A stretch of 64,000 nucleotides of DNA from Mucilaginibacter mali (GTDB lineage: Bacteria; Bacteroidota; Bacteroidia; Sphingobacteriales; Sphingobacteriaceae): contig NZ_CP054139.1 of the NCBI RefSeq assembly GCF_013283875.1, forward strand, positions 1,612,001 to 1,676,000. Reading direction: 5' to 3'. Shown in pieces: positions 17,068-24,619 of this stretch; the stretch's first letter is position 1, and every line of letters begins with the position of its first letter. Made by a program: the position numbers and the translations under genes. The notes under the pieces were generated by a model. It was not told the origin of the DNA and searched no databases. It saw nothing but the letters and a program-made list of their open reading frames with translations.

Positions 17068-17952
17068 ATGAGTAAAAAGATCGCCCAATTAAGCTTATCT
17101 AAATTTGCCGACCTATATGCCGATAATTTTGTAAGCGCCGATTTTTTTATCGCTGACGAAAAACAGCTGCTCACCCTTAGCGAATACCCCTACCGATCAG
17201 ATGGTTACATTATTGGTATCTGTACCCGTGGCACCGCCCAGGTAGAAGTAAACCTGCAGGTGTACGAGGCCCGGCCCGATGCCATGCTGCTGGCCACGCC
17301 TTTCCATGTGCTGAGGATCTATAATGCCAGTCCCGATTTTTTGTGCCGTTTCCTGGTTTTTTCCAAAGCATTCCTGACCGAGAATAACGGCAACAGCCAT
17401 TTTTTAGAATCGTTCAGCTATTTTAAAAATACTTCCATCCCTGTTATCTATCCCGATAACGATGATGCCCGAATGGTGCTGGATATCTACCTGCTGATGC
17501 AACAAAAATTGGAGCGCGATCATCCGTACCGTATGCAGATCTCACGAAGCATGCTAACCGGGATGCTGTACGAAGTGCAGGCCGTGTACGAGAAGCAGCA
17601 CACCATTATTAAAGGCAAGCAAACCCGTAAACAGGAGTTGAACGTGTTGTTCCAGGACCTGGTGTTTCAGCAATATAAAGAGCACCGTAACGTACAGTAC
17701 TATGCCGAATCGTTGTTTGTATCGCCCAAGCACTTAACCGAAACTATAAAGGAAGTCACCGGCCGCACAGCCGGCGAGTGGATAGACGATGCCGTGATAC
17801 TGGAAGCCAAGGTACTGCTGCGCAATAACGATATCAGTATAGCCAACGTGGCCGATGCGATCCATTTCCCTGATCAATCTACCTTCGGCAAGTATTTTAA
17901 AAAGCATACAGGCATGTCGCCGTCGGATTATAGGGTAGTGAGCGGGAATTAA
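17068..17952 (+). CDS. AraC-family transcriptional regulator
   Basis: A 294-residue one-component regulator. N-terminal cupin-like sensing domain (about residues 30-110, with GYIIGICTRGTAQVEV), and C-terminal AraC HTH (about 195-293) with YAESLFVSPKHLTETIKEVTG and IANVADAIHFPDQSTFGKYFKKHTGMSPSDYR. I chose ATG 17068 (MSKKIAQLSLSKF); an upstream in-frame ATG at 17026 lies inside the right arm of the repeat and encodes repeat-derived residues. Five bases separate it from the next lipoprotein gene, so they are probably co-transcribed. Target unknown. Confidence 0.88.
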   Translation: MSKKIAQLSLSKFADLYADNFVSADFFIADEKQLLTLSEYPYRSDGYIIGICTRGTAQVEVNLQVYEARPDAMLLATPFHVLRIYNASPDFLCRFLVFSKAFLTENNGNSHFLESFSYFKNTSIPVIYPDNDDARMVLDIYLLMQQKLERDHPYRMQISRSMLTGMLYEVQAVYEKQHTIIKGKQTRKQELNVLFQDLVFQQYKEHRNVQYYAESLFVSPKHLTETIKEVTGRTAGEWIDDAVILEAKVLLRNNDISIANVADAIHFPDQSTFGKYFKKHTGMSPSDYRVVSGN

Positions 17953-17957
17953 GGATT

Positions 17958-18437
17958 ATGAAAATAAACTACATTTTACTTTTCTTTATACTCTGCGCCA
18001 TGCTTACTGCAAGTTGTGAGAGTGCAAAGGACAAAAAGCAAAATACCGCCGTTAATGAACGGGATACATCGAAAATTGTACCGTTTGATGGGCCTGATGA
18101 TACACCATCGCAAACAGAAGAGCGGGCTGCATTAATAAAAAGGTATGATGAAGTGCAAATTATAGACACAACGTTTATTGATGGCACTGATAGCCTGCAC
18201 TTTTATTTGAAATATTATTGTTTGAAAAATGACAAGATAAAAGTCCCTAAAAAATATCAATCAGATGAAAAAGTCCCTTATTTGTTTGTAACGCATCCAT
18301 TTGCATCTGATATTACGTTGATCCGTAATGCTGACACAGTTCTAAAGAAACAATTTACGGCTAATGATTTTAAGCCCTTTTATAATGATCCTTTTGTTGG
18401 TGCTTTAAAAAAAATATGGATCGATCTTAATGCCTGA
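17958..18437 (+). CDS. Small lipoprotein, unknown
   Basis: A 159-residue protein with lipoprotein signal MKINYILLFFILCAMLTASC (cysteine 20), then a charged low-complexity linker (ESAKDKKQNTAVNERDTSK) and an about 90-residue domain (VQIIDTTFIDGTDSLHFYLK, FVTHPFASDITLIRNADTVL). Family not recognised. Starts 5 bp after the AraC-type gene. Codon use is more AT-rich than neighbouring genes, a weak hint of a younger or transferred gene. A small ORF overlaps its stop. Confidence 0.65.
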   Translation: MKINYILLFFILCAMLTASCESAKDKKQNTAVNERDTSKIVPFDGPDDTPSQTEERAALIKRYDEVQIIDTTFIDGTDSLHFYLKYYCLKNDKIKVPKKYQSDEKVPYLFVTHPFASDITLIRNADTVLKKQFTANDFKPFYNDPFVGALKKIWIDLNA

Positions 18438-18573
18438 AATATCCAGAATGAATAAGGATAAAAGCTGGGTGGTTTTGGGATATTCAGTGGCTATACCCGC
18501 AACCGATTTGGGATTGGGTTTTAAATTAATTATTTCAAAAGACGGAACTTATAAAATTAGTGGAAATCAATAA
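18430..18573 (+). CDS. Small ORF (47 aa) overlapping the lipoprotein stop
   Basis: ATG at 18430 overlaps the preceding stop by 8 bp; a second in-frame ATG lies at 18448. The product contains KSWVVLGYSVAIPATDLG, then a strand-turn-strand end KLIISKDGTYKISGNQ. This end looks like the last beta-hairpin of NTF2-fold immunity-type proteins, but the similarity is from memory and weak. It could be a translationally coupled small protein or the tail of a decayed gene. Confidence 0.35.
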   Translation: MPEISRMNKDKSWVVLGYSVAIPATDLGLGFKLIISKDGTYKISGNQ

Positions 18574-18582
18574 AGGAAGATA

Positions 18583-18627
18583 AAGTCACAGACTTTAATT
18601 TATCCGAGGTTTCAGTCACAGACTAAG
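18583..18627. repeat. AGTCACAGACT repeat pair
   Basis: AAGTCACAGACTT (18583-18595) and CAGTCACAGACTAAG (18613-18627) repeat the same word. Complementary words (AAGTCTGTGACTT, AAGTCTCAGACTT) occur at 20935-20970 after the LacI gene, so this is a dispersed repeat. Confidence 0.55.
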
Positions 18628-18667
18628 ATCAATAGGGGGAAATCAGTGGGACTTCGAAGCAACTATT

Positions 18668-18755
18668 CCGTCATTCTGAGCGATAGCGAAGAATCTCCGA
18701 TATGCAGGGCAGACCTGTATAGTTTGGGATTCTTCGCTATCGCTCAGCATGACGG
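18668..18755. repeat. GTCAT-TGAGC palindrome between convergent genes
   Basis: Arms 18668-18695 and 18728-18755 (core GAGCGATAGCGAAGAATC) match with one mismatch around a 32-nt loop. It lies between a plus-strand lipoprotein unit and the minus-strand polysaccharide lyase. Same family as 9738. Confidence 0.8.
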
Positions 18756-18775
18756 GGTGAAGAATTTTTAAAAAC

Positions 18776-18817
18776 AAAATCCCCCTGCTGTTTACCGGTT
18801 CAACAGCAGGGGGATTT
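18776..18817 (-). terminator. Intrinsic terminator of the polysaccharide lyase gene
   Basis: AAATCCCCCTGCTGTT pairs with AACAGCAGGGGGATTT around a loop of about 8-9 nt. On the minus strand it is followed by TTTTGTTTTT. It starts 21 bp after the lyase stop. Confidence 0.85.
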
Positions 18818-18837
18818 AATATTCAGGTGTAAAACTG

Positions 18838-19608
18838 TTATTGCGCCACATCGGCATAGCTGCTGCCAATGCGTATCTTCTTCACAATGTTGGTAGCCTG
18901 CGCTTCATCGCCACCGTAAACGCCCCATTTAGGATCGCAATAGTCCGAATCCATGGTGCGGCAGTAGTAGCGTTGACTGCCATTGCTAAAGGTTTGCTTT
19001 ACGCCGTTGTACCAAAGTTCGATATAGCCGGTAGTGGCGCTGTACGACAGGTTCATGCGCAGCACAAATTTTTGCCAGGTGCCGGTAGATAAGGCGATAG
19101 ACCATGGTACCGATGCTACGTGATTGATATCGAAGTATTGCAGATCGAGGTTACCGTTTTTGGTACGCAACATAATAGGGTGGTTGGCCGTAGTGCTGGT
19201 CGGGTACGATTTCCATTGAAATACCGCGTCGGTTTGCAGGGTTGTCGGCATATATAGTTTGCAGGTCCAGCCAATATAGATCTCCGAACCTGACGCAGCC
19301 TGGTAGTTTTTAGCGCCATGGCCTTCAGCACGGTGGCTGCCTGCGGGTTTCAGGAATTTCCAGCATAATGTGCCGGTTTCGTCGTTAATGGTAGTTACGC
19401 TGCCGTCCTGTTCAACATTAATGTCTTTCCATACCGCTGCCGATCCGTTCGAGGCGTCACCGTTAAATAGTACCGATTCGGTACGCAATGCAGGGTTGGT
19501 GTTGTTGGTTGGTTCGGTACTTGCCGCGCTGTTTTCTTTCTTGCAGTTTGATAGTAGCATCATACCTGCGGCACCCAGTGCCAGGGCTGTAATTTTCATT
19601 TTTCTCAT
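18838..19608 (-). CDS. Polysaccharide lyase (heparin-lyase-I/PL20-like fold), lipoprotein
   Basis: A 256-residue surface lipoprotein (lipobox LLSNC, cysteine 22; ATG three codons later is an alternative start). The body matches the Polysacc_lyase jelly-roll family: LCWKFLKPAGSHRAEGHG, EIYIGWTCKLYMPTTLQTDAVFQWKSYP (two adjacent pieces), NHPIMLRTKNGNLDLQYFD, GTWQKFVLRMNLSYSATTGY, and the end KWGVYGGD...IRIGSS. The family cleaves uronic-acid-containing chains by beta-elimination; the substrate (glucuronan, heparin-like or alginate-like) is not decidable here. A LacI-type operator overlaps its promoter, and a LacI gene is divergent to it. Confidence 0.8.
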   Translation of the reverse strand: MRKMKITALALGAAGMMLLSNCKKENSAASTEPTNNTNPALRTESVLFNGDASNGSAAVWKDINVEQDGSVTTINDETGTLCWKFLKPAGSHRAEGHGAKNYQAASGSEIYIGWTCKLYMPTTLQTDAVFQWKSYPTSTTANHPIMLRTKNGNLDLQYFDINHVASVPWSIALSTGTWQKFVLRMNLSYSATTGYIELWYNGVKQTFSNGSQRYYCRTMDSDYCDPKWGVYGGDEAQATNIVKKIRIGSSYADVAQ

Positions 19609-19638
19609 AATAAATGGTTTTAGTTTGGTTAATATGCT

Positions 19639-19658
19639 TTACGCAACCGGTTGCGTAA
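19639..19658. promoter_or_regulatory. Perfect 20-bp palindrome, LacI-type operator
   Basis: TTACGCAACCGGTTGCGTAA is a perfect palindrome with central CG, as bound by LacI-family dimers. It begins 31 bp before the lyase start codon, overlaps the end of its -7 box, and faces the divergent LacI gene 189 bp away. A degenerate copy lies at 57549-57568 before the PL6 gene. Confidence 0.8.
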
Positions 19659-19685
19659 AATTAGGGATATAAAAATTACATCCAA
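19656..19685 (-). promoter_or_regulatory. Promoter of the polysaccharide lyase gene
   Basis: On the minus strand TTG (19685-19683), a 19-bp spacer and TAATTTTA (19663-19656) fit the Bacteroidota -33/-7 layout, with one mismatch in the -7 box. The operator overlaps the -7 box and the expected start point, which favours repression. Confidence 0.55.
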
Positions 19686-19846
19686 TTCTTTTTTATTGGC
19701 TTATTTATCAACTCGTTTGGCAAGCGGTGATCATGTGAGATAGTTTAAAATAAGTGAACACCTGGTAATTGTAAATTTTACACTTTGGATTATGGTATCT
19801 GCAAAACAATTATAAATTTGCTTAACCAAATTATACTACCCCTGAT

Positions 19847-20872
19847 ATGAAGCGCCCAAGCGGTACAGCTACTAAAACCGAAATTACGATACTGGATATG
19901 GCAAAAGAGTTGCAGGTATCCAAGTCTACCATATCCCGGGCGCTTCAGGATCATCATTCTATAGGCGCCGCCATGAAGCAAGCCGTGCGCGATCTGGCGG
20001 CTAAGTATAACTATCAGCCCAACGCTATCGCGTCCAGCTTATCAAACCGGTCTACCAAAACCATTGGTGTTATTATACCTATATTATATCACTATTTTTT
20101 CGCGGCAGCTATAGCCGGTATCGAGGAAACGGCCTATGCGCATGGTTACAAAGTGATCATTTGCCAGTCGGGCGAATCGTACGAGCGGGAAGTTATCGCT
20201 GCCCGCACCCTGTTTTCGGCCAGGGTAGATGGGCTGATCGTCTCCGTTTCGCGCAAGACAAGTGATATGGAGCACTTCAAACTTTTCCAGGATAAGAACA
20301 TCCCCCTGATATTTTTCGACCGCTTGCCCGTTGGAATAGAGAGCGACAGTATATCGGTTGATGATTACCAGGGCGCATACAAAGTGGTAGAGCACCTGGT
20401 TAAGCGCGGCTATAAAAAGATAGCCCATTTTGCCGGGCCGCTAAACATTACCCTTTGCCAAAACAGGTTGCGCGGATACAAAGACGCGCTGCAGGACAAT
20501 GGTTTACCATTTGATGAAAGCCTGGTATACGAATGTGGTTTCGAACGTAGGCATGGCGTACAAACCGCAAAGCAACTCCAAAAAAGCAATTTGCCCGATG
20601 CTATTTTCGCGGTGTGCGACGCGGTTGCAGTAGGCGTGATCCTTACCTTAAAGGAGCGGGGGATCAGCGTACCCAAAACTGTAGCCGTTGCCGGATTTAA
20701 TGATGACCCGATAGCTACCATTGTCGATCCGCCGTTAACCACTACCGTGCAACCCGCCTTTGCCATGGGTGAGGAGGCTGCCAAAATATTCTTCAAAAAG
20801 GTAGACGGAAAAGCCAAAAAGCCGGTGAAGAAAATATTGAAGACGAGCTTGGTGGTGAGGAAATCAACTTGA
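19847..20872 (+). CDS. LacI-family transcriptional regulator
   Basis: A 341-residue regulator. N-terminal HTH (about residues 14-62: TILDMAKELQVSKSTISRAL, hinge QPNAIASSLSNRSTKTIGVI), then a periplasmic-binding-protein-like sensor (about 70-335) with FSARVDGLIVSVS, FFDRLPVGIESDSISVDD and VAGFNDDPIATIVDPPLTTT. Cytoplasmic; binds a sugar or uronate derivative. Divergent from the polysaccharide lyase, whose promoter carries a perfect LacI palindrome. It most likely represses that gene and, by the matching site at 57549, the PL6 lyase. Effector unknown. Confidence 0.9.
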   Translation: MKRPSGTATKTEITILDMAKELQVSKSTISRALQDHHSIGAAMKQAVRDLAAKYNYQPNAIASSLSNRSTKTIGVIIPILYHYFFAAAIAGIEETAYAHGYKVIICQSGESYEREVIAARTLFSARVDGLIVSVSRKTSDMEHFKLFQDKNIPLIFFDRLPVGIESDSISVDDYQGAYKVVEHLVKRGYKKIAHFAGPLNITLCQNRLRGYKDALQDNGLPFDESLVYECGFERRHGVQTAKQLQKSNLPDAIFAVCDAVAVGVILTLKERGISVPKTVAVAGFNDDPIATIVDPPLTTTVQPAFAMGEEAAKIFFKKVDGKAKKPVKKILKTSLVVRKST

Positions 20873-20898
20873 TCACCATCATAATGCAGGAGGACACT

Positions 20899-21006
20899 GG
20901 CTTCAGTTTATAACTGAAGCCTACAGATAGCAGCAAGTCTGTGACTTACATTATTCTAAGTCTCAGACTTTTATTTATCCATAGACTTCAGTCGCAGACC
21001 GAAGTC
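20899..21006. repeat. Hairpin mosaic downstream of lacI-type gene
   Basis: GGCTTCAGTT-TAT-AACTGAAGCC (20899-20921) is a perfect 10-bp stem. It is followed by AAGTCTGTGACTT (20935), AAGTCTCAGACTT (about 20958) and GACTTC...GAAGTC (20984-21006). These words relate to the repeat pair at 18583. No coding signal on either strand within them. Confidence 0.6.
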
Positions 21007-21103
21007 AGTAGTAGGTAACACGACCGACGCTTTTTTGAAACACATCAATCAATTTGTCTATAGGTAGCATTTTGCCTATTCCCAATATATCTTTAATTTC
21101 CAT
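21005..21103 (-). pseudogene. Short ORF, probable N-terminal remnant
   Basis: ATG 21103 opens 32 codons: MEIKDILGIGKMLPIDKLID, then VFQKSVGRVTYY and stop. The text reads like a genuine protein N-terminus, and from memory resembles the start of DUF2806-type proteins (LGKxxPIDKLID...). The gene breaks off exactly where the repeat mosaic begins, so I read it as a truncated gene. Low confidence on family. Confidence 0.35.
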
Positions 21104-21506
21104 ATTTAAATATATGAATTTCGATTAATATGCGCCGATGAAAGAGCACGCGTGCTGAAAATCAAACTCAATAAACCCCTCCCTGCAATCACACATTCAA
21201 CCGCACCCCTCCCCAAGGAGGGAAATTAGAAAATCTTCTGTGCCCTCCGTGTTCCTCCCTCTGTGTCCTTTGTGTTTAAATTGCCCCAAAACGCAGCCCA
21301 AAGCCAATCCTCCGACATTTTGACCAACATCTCCGCATTGCTGCCCTTTTATCGCTTTGCCCGCGCTTCTACTTTTACCCTAAATTATAATACCGGGAAA
21401 AGCTGCCGCATCAGCTTCAATTTATCTATTTAAAAAACAACCCTGCACAAACCCTTGTTGGTTTGCTGTTGTACAACAAAAATTATAACCAAAAATATCA
21501 ACCAAA
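21104..21506. other. Non-coding spacer before the beta-oxidation cluster
   Basis: Contains a 12-bp palindrome AGCACGCGTGCT (21145-21156), a CCCTCCCC/GGAGGG repeat (about 21205-21232), a half copy of the CTTTGTGG element (about 21239-21287, ending CTTTGTGTTTAAATTGCCCC) and a 12-bp palindrome TGTTGTACAACA (21467-21478) about 30 bp before the dehydrogenase start. The last could be an operator for the cluster (inference). No gene seen. Confidence 0.45.
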
Positions 21507-23303
21507 ATGAGTACCAACGAAACTGCAAGCGCCATTAAAGGGGGCGAATTCCTGATCAGGGAAACCCCGGCCAACAGCATTTTTATCCCCGAGGAATGGA
21601 ACGAAGAACAGCAGATGATAGCCCAAACCTGTACGGATTTTTTGGCGCAGAACGTGGTCCCCAACCTTGCCCGTATAGATGAACAAGAAGAAGGCCTGAT
21701 GCCGCACCTGATGGAAGAAGCTGGTCAGTTGGGTTTACTGAGCATCTCTATCCCCGAGGAATACGGCGGTTTCGGTAAAGATTTTAAAACATCGATGCTG
21801 GTTACCGAAAAACTGGGCGCGGGCAACTCGTTCTCGGTAGCGTTTTCGGCGCATACGGGTATCGGCACGCTGCCTATCCTGTATTATGGTAACGAGGAGC
21901 AAAAGGCCAAATACATCCCCAAACTGGCCAGCGGCGAGTGGAAGGGCGCTTATTGTTTGACCGAGCCGGGTGCAGGGTCGGATGCCAACTCGGGTAAATC
22001 GAGGGCTAAACTATCGGCCGATGGTAAGCACTACCTTATCACCGGGCAAAAAATGTGGATCACCAATGCCGGCTTCGCCGATGTGTTTACCGTTTTTGCC
22101 AAGATAGACGATGATGAGAACCTGAGTGCGTTCATCGTAGAGAAAGGCTTTGAAGGCTTATCGCTGAATACCGAGGAACATAAAATGGGTATCAAGGGTA
22201 GCTCTACCCGCCAGGTATTCTTTAACGATTGCAAAGTGCCGGTAGAGAACCTGCTGTCCGAGCGCCAGAACGGCTTTAAGATAGCCGTAAATATCCTTAA
22301 CATTGGCCGTATCAAGCTGGGCGGTGCTACCATTGGTGCCAGTAAAGAGATCATCAACCTGGCCGTTAAATACGCTAACGAACGCGAGCAATTCGGTCGC
22401 CCTATCTCTAAATATGGGGCTATCCGTTATAAAATAGCGCAGCAGGTGATCCGTACCTACGCTTCCGAATCAGCCATTTACCGCGCCAGTCAGAATATGG
22501 AAGAAGCGACCGAACACCTGATCGCCACCGGTATGGACCCGATCAAAGCCAAACTGAAAGGTACCGAACAATTCGCCATCGAAGCGGCTATTATTAAGGT
22601 AGATGCCTCTGAAACGTTGGATTATGTAGTAGACGAAGGCGTACAGATCTACGGCGGCATGGGCTACAGCGCCGAAGCGCCGATGGACCGTGCCTATCGC
22701 GACTCGCGCATTAACCGCATTTTTGAGGGTACTAACGAGATCAACCGTATGCTTACGGTAGATATGATGCTGAAACGCGCCATGAAAGGCGAATTGGACC
22801 TGATGGGCCCCGCCCAGCAAGTGGCCGGCGAGTTGATGAGCATCCCGGACTTCGGCGCATCGGAAGAAGAAACGCTGTTTAGCAAAGAGAAGAAATACAT
22901 CGCCAATTTTAAAAAAGCGGTGCTGATGGTGGCTGGTGCTGCCGTACAAAAACTGATGATGCAACTGGCCAAAGAGCAGGAAGTGCTGATGAACCTGGCC
23001 GATATGCTGATAGAGTTGTACGTAGCCGAATCGCTGCAATTACGGGTTGAAAAACTGGTAGGCATGCGCGGCGAAGAAGCCTGTGCCCTGCAACTGGATA
23101 TGATGCGCGTGTTCATAAATGATGCCGCCGAAAAGATCATGCACTCGGGCAAGGAAGCGCTGAACTCGTTCGCCGAAGGCGATGAACGCCGCATGATGAT
23201 GATGGGCTTGCGCCGCTTCACCAAAACCGAAGATGTGAACACCACCGCCGCCCGCAGAAACATAGCGGCTAAGGTGATCGAAGAAAATAAGTATTGTTTT
23301 TGA
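21507..23303 (+). CDS. Acyl-CoA dehydrogenase, long form (VLCAD-like)
   Basis: FAD enzyme for the first step of beta-oxidation, acyl-CoA to trans-2-enoyl-CoA, passing electrons to ETF. At 598 residues it is longer than the roughly 380-residue short forms and carries the C-terminal extension of VLCAD/ACAD9-type enzymes. Motifs: YCLTEPGAGSDANS, KMWITNAGFADVFTVFAKI, GIKGSSTRQVFFNDCKVP, GRIKLGGATIGASKE and YGGMGYSAEAPMDRAYRDSR (which includes the flavin-contacting region). First gene of the beta-oxidation block, 468 bp ahead of etfB. No TAnnTTTG box is obvious; a small palindrome at 21467 could be regulatory. Confidence 0.92.
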   Translation: MSTNETASAIKGGEFLIRETPANSIFIPEEWNEEQQMIAQTCTDFLAQNVVPNLARIDEQEEGLMPHLMEEAGQLGLLSISIPEEYGGFGKDFKTSMLVTEKLGAGNSFSVAFSAHTGIGTLPILYYGNEEQKAKYIPKLASGEWKGAYCLTEPGAGSDANSGKSRAKLSADGKHYLITGQKMWITNAGFADVFTVFAKIDDDENLSAFIVEKGFEGLSLNTEEHKMGIKGSSTRQVFFNDCKVPVENLLSERQNGFKIAVNILNIGRIKLGGATIGASKEIINLAVKYANEREQFGRPISKYGAIRYKIAQQVIRTYASESAIYRASQNMEEATEHLIATGMDPIKAKLKGTEQFAIEAAIIKVDASETLDYVVDEGVQIYGGMGYSAEAPMDRAYRDSRINRIFEGTNEINRMLTVDMMLKRAMKGELDLMGPAQQVAGELMSIPDFGASEEETLFSKEKKYIANFKKAVLMVAGAAVQKLMMQLAKEQEVLMNLADMLIELYVAESLQLRVEKLVGMRGEEACALQLDMMRVFINDAAEKIMHSGKEALNSFAEGDERRMMMMGLRRFTKTEDVNTTAARRNIAAKVIEENKYCF

Positions 23304-23362
23304 CCCCTCCCAACCCTCCCCGGGGGGGAGGGCTTTAACAGGCGAGTCGAAGCCGCACATGC
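23304..23362. repeat. CCCTCCCC-GGGGAGGG hairpin
   Basis: Directly after the dehydrogenase stop, CCCTCCCC and GGGGGGAGGG form a strong GC stem (about 23316-23331). It is part of the CCCTCCC family also seen near 10771, 13911 and 21205. No T-run follows, so terminator strength is uncertain. Confidence 0.5.
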
Positions 23363-23539
23363 TTACTCACCCCGACGACGCTACGCTGGTCGGCCCTCTC
23401 TTCGCTGCGCGTAAAGAGGGCAGGAGTAGTATTGAGAGACTTACGAAGTTTTTAAAACTTCGTAAGTCTGGTTTCCCCAATCCCTCTTTCCGCGCAGCGA
23501 AGAGAGGGTGGTCGGGCGAAGCCACGACCGGGTGAGTCA
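23363..23539. repeat. Nested 177-bp inverted repeat
   Basis: Outer arms 23363-23420 and 23482-23539 are reverse complements for most of 55 bp (best block CCCTCTCTTCGCTGCGCG). At the centre, 23437-23469 is a second palindrome (AGACTTACGAAGTTTT and its complement, 16-bp arms, one central base). The whole unit could fold as one long cruciform. No ORF of note. It looks like one repeat inserted into another. Confidence 0.8.
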
Positions 23540-23770
23540 AACGACAATGCAGAGCCGATAACAGAGCGACCGGGTTAAGTATAACAACCGCCTCATCATA
23601 AACCTGATAGCAGTAGAAAAACCGTAGCGTGGGCAGGAAAGGGAGTAGGGAAAGCGAGGCTTTGGAATGGATAGCAGGAGCAGACAATAATAGTAGCAGT
23701 AGCCCTGCTTTTCAAAAGAATAAATAACGGGAGACACGAAGTATCGTGTCTCTACAATAAACACAACCAA
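23540..23770. other. Spacer before etfB with small hairpin
   Basis: GAGACACGA-AGTA-TCGTGTCTC (23731-23752) is a perfect 9-bp stem ending 18 bp before the etfB start. The rest (23540-23730) shows no plausible gene on either strand. Confidence 0.45.
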
Positions 23771-24514
23771 ATGAAAATATTAGTGTGTATTAGCCAGGTG
23801 CCGGATACCAGCACCAAAATTATACTGAAAGATAGCGATACCGCCATTAACAGCCAGGGTACCACCTGGATAATTAACCCTTACGATGAGTGGTACGCCT
23901 TGGTGCGTGCGCTGGAATTAAAAGAAGCCGGTACAGCAAGTGATGTGCATTTGGTGACCGTCGGCCGTGCCGATGTGGATCCGGTGATCCGTAAGGCGCT
24001 GGCACTGGGTGGCGATGAGGCTATCCGTATTGATGCCGATAGCAACGACCCTTACGAGACCGCCCATTACATTGCCGAGTATGCAAAGACCGGTGGCTAC
24101 GACCTGGTGCTGTGCGGTAAGGAATCGATAGATTATAACAACGGTACCGCAGGTGCCATGCTGGCCGAATTGTTAGATGCCGACTACGTAGGCTTCGCTA
24201 CAGATATACAAATAGCCGGAACAACAGCTACCATAAAACGCGAGATAGAAGGTGGCGAGGAGACCGATACCTGCAGCCTGCCGGTAGTGATATCGTGCCA
24301 AAAAGGTGTGGCCGAAGCCCGTATCCCTAACATGCGCGGCATTATGGCGGCGCGTACCCGTCCGCTTAAAGTGGTTACCCCAACGGCCGTTGGCGCGGTA
24401 ACGCAAATTAAAAGCTACCAGTTGCCGCCTGCAAAGGCCGGGGTAAAACTGGTTAGCCCGGACGATATGGATGCGCTGGTAGAAATGCTGCACAGCGATG
24501 CAAAGGTTATCTGA
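23771..24514 (+). CDS. etfB: Electron transfer flavoprotein, beta subunit
   Basis: Small subunit of the cytoplasmic ETF heterodimer, which accepts electrons from acyl-CoA dehydrogenases and hands them to the respiratory chain. The 247-residue protein starts MKILVCISQVPDTSTKI and contains NPYDEWYALVRALELKEAG, TVGRADVDPVIRKALALGGD, LVLCGKESIDYNNGTAGAML and the AMP-binding-type segment RIPNMRGIMAARTRPL. It is followed by etfA after a 105-bp spacer holding an inverted repeat. ETF:quinone oxidoreductase is not in this window. Confidence 0.95.
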   Translation: MKILVCISQVPDTSTKIILKDSDTAINSQGTTWIINPYDEWYALVRALELKEAGTASDVHLVTVGRADVDPVIRKALALGGDEAIRIDADSNDPYETAHYIAEYAKTGGYDLVLCGKESIDYNNGTAGAMLAELLDADYVGFATDIQIAGTTATIKREIEGGEETDTCSLPVVISCQKGVAEARIPNMRGIMAARTRPLKVVTPTAVGAVTQIKSYQLPPAKAGVKLVSPDDMDALVEMLHSDAKVI

Positions 24515-24520
24515 TCTTTT

Positions 24521-24612
24521 GATATGCGTATTGAGATGTGAGTATTGAGATTTGCTTACATCGCGATACAACGAAAACTTACCTCAGATCTCAAGTCTAA
24601 CATCTCATATCT
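24521..24612. repeat. Inverted repeat in the etfB-etfA spacer
   Basis: GATATG...GAGATGTGAG..TGAGAT on the left is matched imperfectly by ATCTCA...ACATCTCATATC on the right (arms of about 30 nt). It would fold in the etfBA mRNA between the two reading frames and may set the ratio of subunits or stabilise upstream RNA (inference). Confidence 0.65.
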
Positions 24613-24619
24613 TAAAAAT

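Noticed and set aside
22470..23263. Two long minus-strand frames (189 codons each) inside the acyl-CoA dehydrogenase gene
   Set aside because: Overlap each other and the real gene; His/Gln/Phe-rich and Ser-rich compositions typical of shadow frames.
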